Of a stretch of DNA of 64,000 nucleotides, positions 9,601 through 15,498 are shown one piece after another (position 1 is the first letter of the stretch; each line of letters starts with the position of its first letter). Source of the stretch: Sphingomonas jatrophae (GTDB lineage: Bacteria; Pseudomonadota; Alphaproteobacteria; Sphingomonadales; Sphingomonadaceae); contig NZ_FOZG01000003.1 in the NCBI RefSeq assembly GCF_900113315.1, positions 620,001-684,000 of the forward strand, given 5' to 3'. The notes under the pieces were generated by a model. That model saw only the letters and a program-made list of their open reading frames with translations, was not told the origin of the DNA and searched no databases. The position numbers were made by a program, and so were the translations under genes.

Positions 9601-11999
9601 AGGCGCTGACGCTGGCGAGCGGCCTGCAATTGACGGTGAGCAGCGCGTTCGCCGCCGCCAATGCCGCCAGCTTCACGATCAACGCCTCGGGCGGCAGCGA
9701 CCAGATCGATCTGGCGGCGGTCTCCTCCGCCACCTCCTACACGATCAATGCAGGGTTCGGGAACGATCGCATCCTGGGTGGCGACGGTGCCGACATCTTC
9801 AACTTCGCCGCTACCGAACTCAACGGCGCCGACACGATCCGCGGTGGCGAGGGCAGTGCGATCGACACGCTGCGCATGACCACGGCGGGCACGATCGTGC
9901 TGACCGGCATGGCCTCGTTCGAGGCGATCATCCTCGCCGATGGCACCAACAATCTGGCGCTGACCAACAATCAGCTGGGCAGCGCTTATGGCGGGCGTAT
10001 GACGGTGGCGGGCGGCAGCGGCAACGACACGCTGTCGACCACCGGGGTCAGCAGCGCGTCCAACCGGATCGAATTCGGCGCCGGTGCGGGCAATGACAGC
10101 TACATCGGCGGTGCGGGAATCGACGTGCTCAAGATCGCCGCGGCCGAGCTGACCGCCGGGGACAGCTTCACCGGTGGCGGAGGCAGTGCCGTGGACGTGG
10201 TGGAGTTCACCACGGCGGGTGCGGTCGGCGCAACGTCCGGCGTCACCGGGGTGGAGCGCTTCCAGCTCAATGCCGGCGGCAACAGCCTGGCCATCGGCGA
10301 TGCCACAGTCGCCTCCGCGACGAACGCGACGCTGACCATCGTCGGCGCGGGCGGCGACGACGTGATCGACGCGTCCGCTGTCGCCTCTGGCCGGCGCGTC
10401 ATCGTCTCCGCAGGTGTGGGCGACGATGTGCTGGAGGGCGGCGCCGGCAGCGATACGCTGGACGGCGGCACGGGCGACGACCGGGTCTGGTACGACGCGG
10501 CCGACACCAGCGCTTCGGGCGGCACGCATGTCGAGGGCGACACGCTGATGGTGCGGACCGCAGCGACGATCGACCTGCGCCTTGCCGATCAGGTCAGCGG
10601 CGATGCCGGCACCACGACCGGGTTCGAGCATGTCGACGCCTATCATGCCACCGCCGGCGTCACGATGCGCGGTTCGGACGGCTTCTTCAGCCGGCTGACC
10701 GGCGGGCACGGGCAGGACACGATCACCGCCGGCGCATCGGGCGCCTTGATCAGCGGTGGCGCGGGTGCGGACACGCTGATCGGCGGCCAGGGTGAGGACA
10801 CGTTCCTGTTCGATGCGGGCGATGTCGTCGCGGGCGAAACGGTGTCGGGCGGCAGCGGTGCGGCCAACGAGGCCTATTTCTACGCCGACGCCGATTTCAG
10901 CACCGGCAGCTATCGCCAGATCACCAACACGGTGCTAACCGGCTTCCGCGATGGCGCTTATGCGGATGTCAGCCTGACGCTCCGCATGGAGGACATCTAC
11001 GCCTTCACCCCCGGAGGGCAGATCACCGCCAATCAGGTGACGTCCGATACGGTCGAGACCTTCGTGGTGCAGATGGCGGGCATTCAGGGGGGAGAGTTCC
11101 ACAACTTCCACCTGGTCGGCTTCGAGGCGAACGACCGCTTCGTGATCAATGGCGGATCGGGCGCGACCCAGATCGTCGGAACCGATCTGGCCGTGACAAT
11201 CGTCAATGCCGGGGACGGCGATGATGTCATCCAGAACAGTACTCACGGCAGTTGGCTGTCCGGCAGCGTGATCAATGGCGATGCGGGCAATGATCGCATC
11301 GGCTACACCGCGGGCGCCGGCGTGACGCTCGACGGTGGGGCCGGTACAGACACGCTCGTCTTCGGCACGCACAACGACTATCTCCCGCCGCTCGGCCTGC
11401 GGATCGAGCTTGGCGCGGCAGACCAGACTGCCGGCGACGAGGCCGACGTCCGCGGTTTCGAGAATGTCGACTGGACCAATGGCGTAGACGTCGAGATCGT
11501 TGGCTCCTCTGCTGCCAACGTCATCCACGGTGGCCGTTATGGTGACGTCATCGAAGGCGCAGGTGGCGCCGATAGCCTGACCGGCGGCGAAGGCGGCGAC
11601 ACGTTCGTCTTCCGCGCCCGCTATGCCGAGGGCGACACGATCCTCGACTTCGACGCCGCCGACGGCTTCCTGTTCGATCAGGACGCCTATGGGACGGACG
11701 GGCAGATCGACCGGCTGATCGACGACACGACCGGCCAGAGCGGGCTGATCGGCGCCGACATCGTCCGCTATCTCGCGACCAGCCTCGACGATGTCGATGA
11801 TGTGGAGACCTATCTCGCCGCCAACGGTACGGGTGGCCCGGCGGGCCTGTTCGTCGTCGGCCAGAGCGCCGCGGGGCACACGATGCTGTTCCATGCGGCG
11901 AACGGCAGCGGTGCCGATGGCAGCGTGACGCTGATCGCAGACCTGATGTCCGCCTCCGCAAGCGCGATCAGCCTGAACGACTTCGCCTGGCTGACCTGA
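699..11999 (+). CDS. Giant RTX-type secreted protein with beta-propeller-like, cadherin and Ig-like modules
   Basis: A 3,766-residue extracellular protein, probably an adhesin or biofilm protein exported by a type I system. Seen, with approximate residues: seven ~58-residue repeats (10-415), a cadherin-like domain (417-520), seven repeats (520-920), a pair of Ig-like/VCBS-type domains with VLANDxDxxG and TDSFTYTL motifs (920-1128), then the same series again (1137-1535, 1535-1640, 1640-2045, 2046-2247). Next come nine ~113-residue repeats with degenerate RTX motifs such as GGGGNDVFRF (2252-3270), and a tail with GGEGGDTFVF, a DTILDFD turn and a hydrophobic end (DFAWLT). No Sec signal is visible, which fits C-terminal type I export. 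No ABC transporter, membrane-fusion protein or TolC gene lies in the window. A second start at 720 has a G-rich stretch before it and matches the start of the third repeat block; 699 also has GGGGAAGGG six bases upstream. Confidence 0.9.
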   Translation: MVSPGGSMVNLVRRVGGELLVNTQVNGAQQAPTVTWLAGGGFVVTWQDTNSLSGADSTASIKAQMFDAAGTRVGAELLVNTAGTGFKYEPTTTGLANGGFVVTWHDGSNTLGDASGTSIKAQIFSASGAKVGSEFRVNTQVNADQSMATITNLAGGGFVISWQDSSGTLGDTSSSSVKAQIYNAAGTKVGGEFLVNTQTASAQFQPSITSLAGGGFVVSWRDESTSLYGGDYTIKAQLFSATGAKTGAEFLIDATASRGNYGVPQLARLENGGFVATWLALEGVKAQVFDASGVKVGGETLVTPGIRTGIQLNIGPAVTGTADGGFAVTWVQAQAGAGEPTGQNIHAQTFDATGARVGSTFMVNSETLSSQDLPTIAGIAGGGFVVSWQDQSGTLGDASSLSIKAQVFGMAAAAAPTALALSSTSVDEGAGTLTGATVGTLSVTDADFNDVLTYTLLADSSEGGFAILGGKLVVADAAKLDYETNSTPTVTVRATDAGGHTIDRTFTITLRDVDETRPATKVGGEFLVNTVTAGSQSDPAIARLADGGFVVTWANGNDVLAQRFDAAGAKLGGEFVANTSTHGYQAAPTVGALSGGGFVIGWEDFTPLGADTSGTSVRVQVFGASGTKVDGPFVAATQTAGDQLAPSIVGMADGNFVVTWQDGSATLGDAEGTSIKAQIFTSGGAKVGSETLVNTKTDGWENMPSVAALAGGGFVVTWYYGATAGRPAPGSSLESNIKAQLFDAAGNRVGGELPVNTQGANFQGMPVVGALAGGGFVVSWTDYSGTLGDTSEDSVKAQLFDAAGNRLGGEFLVNTMTASSQLAPTISALPDGGFVISWQDGSGTLGDASATSIKAQAFTASGSRIGREFLVNTNTANAQGAPAIATLTNGKIVVAWQDGSGTLGDTSGTSIKAQIVALVGPAAPVAAADSFTTTEDTVLTIAGPGVLANDTDANGDVLTAQPFSGPAHGTLTLDQSGGFVYTPFADFTGTDSFTYMAHDGTSLGNAATVTITVTAVDDAAVAVADNAAILENQTATIAVLANDRDPDSPLAIARIDGTAIVAGASVTLASGAIVTLNADGTIGYDPHGAFDTLISPGTGPGTTAATDSFTYTLAGGGSATVSVGITGVGVADDGTGGLVRRHGDEVLVNTETWSYQTEPSISWLADGGYVVTWQDLSGTLGDADGASIKMQRFDAAGNKVGAETLVNTATASAQSTPSVTGLPNGGFVTTWQDFSRAGNPADYDGSGIKAQLFDAAGAKVGSELLVNTQLPGNQEAPVVTDLAGGGFVITWSDPSGTLGDTSYTSIKGQIYNATGGRIGSEFRVNTQTAQQQERAVVQGLTNGGFVVTWEDRSKTLGDSSESSIKAQLFGASGAKIGGEFLVNTVTEGNQSNPTVAELADGSFVIGWSGPDGQQAQLFSATGAKLGGEFAIGSGQQLTLSAATGGWFVATWTQVNGEGGNATGNDVVAQVFDGSGARLGGTFVVSASAAGHQGNPAVSRLPAGGFVVTWEDASPGNGDGSYNGLKAQAFRFETAGAPTDMSLSSTVVDEGRGTVAGFAIGRFGITDPDVNDRFTYTILSDATGGGFAIAGDQLVVADPARLDYETNAAPAITVRGTDAAGNVIDRTFTITVRDGDETRRVEKVGGEVLVNTGTFGAQSDPTVTRLAGGGFVVTWTDNYDNVRAQLFDNAGGKVGGELSVNTQTANTQDGAAVAALAGGGFVVSWQDGSGTLGDNDGTSIKAQRFDATGAKVGGEFLVNSLTAGGQSDVAIAGLAGGGFVVTWYDWTQPHEPADGSGEGVHAQIFDAGGNRVGGEFNVNTYSLNSQFDAKVTGLADGGFVVTWTDGSMTLGDTAGYSVKGQRYDAAGAPVGSEFLVNTTTRSVQAEADVTALPGGGFVVVWRDTSYTLGDADGTSIKAQLFGASGEKLGGEFLVNATTAHDQTAPSVAVLSDGGFVVTWDNRGSDNGFNSNASEVRGQAFTATGNKVGGEFLVNTQSAGDQSTSDVVALADGRFVVVWQDDGQTGGDDSYLAIKAQILAVAAPTPPVASADAYVVDEDGSLVVPAASGVLANDGGGDGPLTAVLVSGPAHGVLSLAPSGGFTYAPVSNYAGNDSFTYRPFDGALYGAPVAVMISVAAVDDPAVAGNDVATVAENRSATIAVLANDADPDSELAVAAVNGTAIARGQTVTLASGALVRLNADGTLDYDPNQKFDALVAPGGAGASTATDSFSYTLASGGSATVTVTITGVDQTTETYVGTAGADTFSINIATLSSQDTVSGGAGNDTLALSGTGALPASALAGMNSIEVLTLLNGGMSLAFNDAVAAANGPTLTVNGSAGNDAVDFSAVTLATRTLAVRSGGGNDVFRGGGGNDVFRFAAAELTAADTVVGGGGTIDQLVFETAGAVSAASMAGVSGIERYVLAAGGNALTFNAANAAGVAGGVIQVITSVGNDSVNGTALTDAVLEISASGGLDTIYGTSGGDTVRIGGSDLAGDTINGFSGYDNIVVTSADTLSVADLAGLANVDQITLNAAGTSVTINNAIAGANAGVLAVYGSSGNDIVDGSSVTLATRSLAITALGGNDVFRGGVGYDVFRFNMAELTSGDTVAGGSGAGVDAINFMTAGTLAAGALANVSGIERLTFVAGANAVTLGDAFVGSATGQRVVVYGNNGSDTVDGAGLTGANRIEIYAGLGNDVLRGGAANDLFRFAAAGLDGSDLVAGGAGYDELSISTGGQLSAAQLANVSGIDQITFATGGLSVTLDNAVAAANGATLTMFGSAGNDSVDASAVTDTTRGINAVAGAGNDSFRGGLGADTFRFAAGDLTAADIVSGGGGSAVDALQITTAGTVAAAALARVSGIEAVSLNVADIRLSLSDAFVGSASNRAVTIYTSAGADYVNAAAVTTVGNRIDVALTTGDDTVIGGAGDDTIRVAAANLTAGDTLSGGGGRDTLVLNGTGMISLGGNVSGMEALTLASGLQLTVSSAFAAANAASFTINASGGSDQIDLAAVSSATSYTINAGFGNDRILGGDGADIFNFAATELNGADTIRGGEGSAIDTLRMTTAGTIVLTGMASFEAIILADGTNNLALTNNQLGSAYGGRMTVAGGSGNDTLSTTGVSSASNRIEFGAGAGNDSYIGGAGIDVLKIAAAELTAGDSFTGGGGSAVDVVEFTTAGAVGATSGVTGVERFQLNAGGNSLAIGDATVASATNATLTIVGAGGDDVIDASAVASGRRVIVSAGVGDDVLEGGAGSDTLDGGTGDDRVWYDAADTSASGGTHVEGDTLMVRTAATIDLRLADQVSGDAGTTTGFEHVDAYHATAGVTMRGSDGFFSRLTGGHGQDTITAGASGALISGGAGADTLIGGQGEDTFLFDAGDVVAGETVSGGSGAANEAYFYADADFSTGSYRQITNTVLTGFRDGAYADVSLTLRMEDIYAFTPGGQITANQVTSDTVETFVVQMAGIQGGEFHNFHLVGFEANDRFVINGGSGATQIVGTDLAVTIVNAGDGDDVIQNSTHGSWLSGSVINGDAGNDRIGYTAGAGVTLDGGAGTDTLVFGTHNDYLPPLGLRIELGAADQTAGDEADVRGFENVDWTNGVDVEIVGSSAANVIHGGRYGDVIEGAGGADSLTGGEGGDTFVFRARYAEGDTILDFDAADGFLFDQDAYGTDGQIDRLIDDTTGQSGLIGADIVRYLATSLDDVDDVETYLAANGTGGPAGLFVVGQSAAGHTMLFHAANGSGADGSVTLIADLMSASASAISLNDFAWLT
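732..1945 (+). repeat. Repeat block 1 of the giant protein: seven ~58-residue repeats
   Basis: Each unit reads roughly VGGEFLVNT...Q..P.VA.L..GGFVVTWQD..GTLGD...SIKAQ.F.A.G. Seven GGFVVTW-type cores can be counted here, spaced as in a beta-propeller of seven blades. The fold is inferred; the repeat count is read directly. Confidence 0.8.
2258..3455 (+). repeat. Repeat block 2 of the giant protein: seven repeats
   Basis: Again seven cores (GGFVVTW, GGFVIGW, GNFVVTW, GGFVVTW, GGFVVSW, GGFVISW, GKIVVAW). It starts directly after the first cadherin-like domain and ends where the first Ig-like pair begins. Confidence 0.8.
4110..5300 (+). repeat. Repeat block 3 of the giant protein: seven repeats
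   Basis: Seven cores, from GGYVVTW to GGFVVTW. It begins LVRRHGDEVLVNT, matching the LVRRVGGELLVNT start of block 1, so it is the first part of the duplicated module. Confidence 0.8.
5619..6825 (+). repeat. Repeat block 4 of the giant protein: seven repeats
   Basis: Seven cores, from GGFVVTW to GRFVVVW. It follows the second cadherin-like domain through a DGDETRR linker that matches the DVDETRP linker before block 2. Confidence 0.8.
7455..10520 (+). repeat. Nine degenerate RTX-like repeats of ~113 residues
   Basis: Each unit combines a GNDxFRGGxGxDxFRF-type calcium-binding motif, a LTAADTVxGG segment, a TAGTLxAAxLAxVSGIE segment and a SxGNDxVDxSAV segment. Nine copies can be followed, progressively diverged in the later ones. 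This is much longer than the classic nine-residue RTX array. Confidence 0.75.
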
Positions 12000-12023
12000 G
12001 GATTGCCGGCGCGCAGGCGACCT

Positions 12024-12050
12024 GGCAGCGCTGCGGGCGGCAGCGCTGCC
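12024..12050. terminator. Perfect 11-bp hairpin after the giant gene
   Basis: GGCAGCGCTGC (12024-12034) pairs with GCAGCGCTGCC (12040-12050) across a 5-base loop, 25 bases after the stop codon. No T-run follows, so it may be a Rho-associated or stabilising hairpin rather than a classic intrinsic terminator. Each arm is itself nearly palindromic. Confidence 0.5.
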
Positions 12051-12112
12051 ACTGGCCCGGACTGACGAAAATCGCTTACCTGCGGCACCGAAACCGCGCA
12101 TCTGGCGCACCG

Positions 12113-12808
12113 ATGCGACCTCCGATTCCTTCGCCGACATTCCTCACCGCGATCGCGGCGCTGCTGATCGCTGGCCCGGTGCATGCGGCGCAGCAGGACG
12201 AGCAGCTCTGGCTGCAGGCCAACACCAACCTGCCCTTGGCAGCGAAGCTCCGCGTGACGCTGGAGCAGATCGCCCGCTTCGGCGACCGGCCGGGCGGCCT
12301 CTATCAGACAGAATTCGGCGCGCTGCTGGGTTACCGCATCAGCAAGCAGGTCGAGCTTGGTTTCGGCTATCGGCGCGTTGGCTTGTACAACAGCTCGGCG
12401 CGCGACGAGGACCGCCTGCGCCAGCAGGTCGTCGCCACCTTCGGACGGATCACCACGCGCTTCCGCGTAGACGAACGCTTCCATCCGGAAGGCAGCGAGA
12501 TCGGCTTCCGCATCCGGCCGCTGATCCGGTACAATCATCCGCTCGGACCGAAGGGTCTCGCGGCGTTCATCAGCCACGAAAGCTTCCTGCTGCCGAACGC
12601 CACCAGCTGGGGCCAGCGCAGCGGTTATGAGCGGATGCGCAACATCATCGGCCTCGCCGTACCGATCGGCCGGCGCATGTCCGCCGACATGGGCTACCTC
12701 AACCAATATCGTCCACCCCGGAGCGGCGCCTCCGCGCAGATGGATCATGCGCTCAGCGTGCAGCTGACGATCAATCTTCCCCAACTCCACGCCATCGTCA
12801 CCGACTGA
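12113..12808 (+). CDS. DUF2490-like outer-membrane protein
   Basis: A 231-residue exported protein. The N-terminus has a Sec signal peptide (hydrophobic ALLIAGPVHAAQQ, cleavage near residue 25). The rest alternates short polar and aromatic strands (LGYRISKQVELGFGYRRVGLY, VDERF, IRPLIRYNHPL) as in a small beta-barrel. Its overall pattern (QLWLQANTNLPLAAKLRVTLEQIARFGD at the start, a closing amphipathic strand at the end) resembles the DUF2490 family of unknown function. It stands alone between the giant protein and a TonB receptor; a role in surface assembly is only a guess. No strong ribosome-binding site precedes the ATG. Confidence 0.7.
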   Translation: MRPPIPSPTFLTAIAALLIAGPVHAAQQDEQLWLQANTNLPLAAKLRVTLEQIARFGDRPGGLYQTEFGALLGYRISKQVELGFGYRRVGLYNSSARDEDRLRQQVVATFGRITTRFRVDERFHPEGSEIGFRIRPLIRYNHPLGPKGLAAFISHESFLLPNATSWGQRSGYERMRNIIGLAVPIGRRMSADMGYLNQYRPPRSGASAQMDHALSVQLTINLPQLHAIVTD

Positions 12809-12854
12809 CGCCCTGGAAACCGCAAAACCGCCAGCTTGGCAGCGCAGCAACCTC

Positions 12855-12872
12855 TATATACGGCTGTATATA
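12855..12872. promoter_or_regulatory. AT-only palindrome upstream of the TonB receptor gene
   Basis: TATATAC (12855-12861) and GTATATA (12866-12872) form 7-bp inverted arms around GGCT, 44 bases before the receptor ATG, in otherwise GC-rich DNA. It may be an operator or overlap a promoter -10 region. No known regulator motif is recognised. Confidence 0.4.
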
Positions 12873-12915
12873 ACGAGTCGGCGCCTCTGCAGGCTCGCCA
12901 AGCGGGGCTCCAGGC

Positions 12916-15261
12916 ATGCGGTTCGGATCGACGATGATCGCCACGCTCGCGCTGCTTGCCGGCGGCTCAGCCCAGGCCGCAGAGGCCGTTCCGGATGGCG
13001 CGTCCGAGGTGATCGTCACCGCGCGCCAGCGGGCGGAGGATGCGCAGCGCGTGCCCGCGGCCCTGTCGGTCGTCGGCGGTGAGCTGCTCGACCGCAGCTA
13101 TACGGTGAACCCGCAAGCGCTGGCGCAGCTGGTGCCCGCGCTGAACTACTCATCCGCCAATCCGCGCAACACCGCGATCACGCTCCGCGGCCTCGGCTCC
13201 AGCGTCGTCGCGGTCAGCCAGTCGAATGACGGGCTGGAGCCGGGTGTCGGCTTCTACGTCGATCAGGTCTATCACGCCCGCCCCGCCACCGCGGCGTTCG
13301 ACTTCACAGACATCGAGCGGATCGAGGTGCTGCGCGGCCCGCAAGGCACCCTGTTCGGCAAGAACAGCACCGCCGGCGCGGTCAGCATCACGAGCCGCCT
13401 GCCCACGTTCCAGCCGGAATCGCAGGCCGAGATCAGCGTCGGCAGCTACGATTTCCTGCAGGTGAAAGGCGCGGTCTCCGGTCCGCTCGTCGACGATCGC
13501 CTCGCCATCCGCCTGTCCGCGCTCAGCACCATGCGGGACGGGGTGATCCGCAACGTCAGGCTGAACCGCCGTCACAACGGGATCGACAATCAGGCGATCC
13601 GTGGCCAGCTGCTCTGGACGCCGACCGAGACGCTCACCGCGCGCCTCATCGCCGATTACACGAGGTTCGACAGCGAATGCTGCACGCAGGTTTTCTACCG
13701 GGTCGGCACCTCGCTCCGCCCGGCCGCCCGGCAATATCCGGCGCTGGCGGCGGGGATCGGCTACCGCCCCGCCAGCACCGACCCTTATGACCGGCTGACC
13801 GACATCGACGCGCCCGTCGGATCGGACACCAACGAAGGCGGCGTGTCCGCCATCGTCGAGATGGATCTCGGCACGGCCACGCTCACCTCGGTCTCGGCTT
13901 GGCGATTCTGGAACTGGTCGGCGCAGAATGACCGGGATTATACCGGCGTGCCGATCCAGCTGGTTCAGGGCATCCCCTCGCGGCAGGATCAGTATAGTCA
14001 GGAAGTGCGCCTCGCCTCCCAGGGCGAGCGGCGCCTCGGCTATGTCGCCGGGCTCTATTTCTTTCGCCAGACGATCGTCGGCCGGCCGGTGTCGATCTAC
14101 GGCCCGGCCGCGGCCTACTGGCTGATCGGCGCCACCACGGGCGCGAACGGCACGGCCGTCACCGCCAACCTGCTCGACGGCTATGGCCAGGACGGCCGCA
14201 CCCGCTTCGCCAGCAACAGCTATGCCGCCTTTGCCGAGCTGAACTGGCGCGTGTTCGACCGCGTGACGCTGACCGGCGGCCTGCGCTACACCTACGAGCA
14301 GAAGCGGGGCGACTATGCCACCACCGTCTCGGGCGGGCTGGTGACCAGCGATCCGGCGCTGACCGCCGCCAAGCTGTCGGTGCTGCGCCCGCAAAGCTAT
14401 TCCGCGCGCGACCGGGACGGCAGCGTCTCCGGCCGCGCCAACATCGCCTGGCAGGTGAGCGACCGCATCCTTGCCTATGCCGGTGCCGCGCGCGGCTTCA
14501 AGTCGGGCGGGATCAACATGTCCGGCCTGCCGCTCGACGCGTCCAACCGCCCGGTGCTGGCGACCGCGGTGGTGGCGCCCGAGCGGAACACGACGTGGGA
14601 GGCGGGCGTCAAGACGCGCCTGCTGGGCGACCGGCTGCTGCTTAATCTCGCCGCCTTCCACACGCGGGTAAAGGATTTTCAGGCCACCATCGTCGACAGC
14701 AGCCAGACGGTGGCGCTGCGCGGCTATCTGTCCAACATTCCCGAGGTAACGGTGAAGGGCGTCGAGGGCGATGCGGTCGCGCGCATCGCTCCCGGCCTCA
14801 GCCTGCGCGCCTCCTTCGCCTATGCGCACGGCACCTACAGCGATTATCCGAGAGGGCCCTGCCCGCTGGAGCGGCAAGGCAGCGCCACCAGCGCCTGCGA
14901 CCTGACCGGCGGCCGCCTGTCGGGCCTGCCCCGCTGGTCGGAGACGCTGGGCGTCGATCACGCCGTCCCGCTGGCGCCGCTTGACGGCGATCTCGTGCTG
15001 CACGCCGATGCCGGCTGGCGAAGCGGCTATAACGGTGAAGCCGCCTTGTCCCGCTTCACGCGGATCGGCGGCTACAGCCTCGTCAATGCAAGCCTCGGCT
15101 ACCGCTCGAACAAGGGGTGGGAGGTGGCGCTGTTCGCGCGCAACCTGTTCGACCGGACCTATATCCAGAACGTCACCGTGCAGGCGGGCAACTCGGGGCT
15201 GATCCTCGCGACTCCAGGTGATCCGCGCCTGATCGGTGCCACCTTGCGCGTGCGGCGGTGA
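12916..15261 (+). CDS. TonB-dependent outer-membrane receptor
   Basis: A 781-residue active-uptake receptor driven by TonB-ExbB-ExbD. Seen: a signal peptide (IATLALLAGGSAQA), a TonB-box-like segment (SEVIVTARQ, about 32-38), the plug domain with IERIEVLRGPQGTLFGKNST near residue 132, and a long beta-barrel with TYEQKRGDY, ARGFKSGGIN and NLFDRTYIQ strand motifs typical of the family. The substrate is unknown; the barrel resembles the large group of sphingomonad receptors for siderophores, vitamins or aromatic compounds. It is followed after 237 bp by a secreted BNR-repeat protein and then by a second receptor, but each has its own spacing, so a single operon is not clear. Confidence 0.93.
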   Translation: MRFGSTMIATLALLAGGSAQAAEAVPDGASEVIVTARQRAEDAQRVPAALSVVGGELLDRSYTVNPQALAQLVPALNYSSANPRNTAITLRGLGSSVVAVSQSNDGLEPGVGFYVDQVYHARPATAAFDFTDIERIEVLRGPQGTLFGKNSTAGAVSITSRLPTFQPESQAEISVGSYDFLQVKGAVSGPLVDDRLAIRLSALSTMRDGVIRNVRLNRRHNGIDNQAIRGQLLWTPTETLTARLIADYTRFDSECCTQVFYRVGTSLRPAARQYPALAAGIGYRPASTDPYDRLTDIDAPVGSDTNEGGVSAIVEMDLGTATLTSVSAWRFWNWSAQNDRDYTGVPIQLVQGIPSRQDQYSQEVRLASQGERRLGYVAGLYFFRQTIVGRPVSIYGPAAAYWLIGATTGANGTAVTANLLDGYGQDGRTRFASNSYAAFAELNWRVFDRVTLTGGLRYTYEQKRGDYATTVSGGLVTSDPALTAAKLSVLRPQSYSARDRDGSVSGRANIAWQVSDRILAYAGAARGFKSGGINMSGLPLDASNRPVLATAVVAPERNTTWEAGVKTRLLGDRLLLNLAAFHTRVKDFQATIVDSSQTVALRGYLSNIPEVTVKGVEGDAVARIAPGLSLRASFAYAHGTYSDYPRGPCPLERQGSATSACDLTGGRLSGLPRWSETLGVDHAVPLAPLDGDLVLHADAGWRSGYNGEAALSRFTRIGGYSLVNASLGYRSNKGWEVALFARNLFDRTYIQNVTVQAGNSGLILATPGDPRLIGATLRVRR

Positions 15262-15498
15262 ACGGAGCAGGAGGGCCGTCAACCCCGCAAATACGCCAAG
15301 CTGCGTTGCTCTATGTTGCTATAGGTTCATTCATTCTACGGAGCGGGGCAGAAGCGGCGTGATCGATCCAATTTTCGCACGGATCGGCCGGTCGATTTGG
15401 CAGGACATGCCAGTCACCTGCATGTAGCTTCCCTTTCGGGGGCGGGGCGGGAAGCCAAGCGAACAGCTCGTGCCGCCAGCGTCCAAAGGGGGACAGAC

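Noticed and set aside
13150-15282. Minus-strand frame opposite the first TonB receptor
   Set aside because: The receptor frame has a signal peptide, TonB box, plug and barrel motifs. The antisense product has none.
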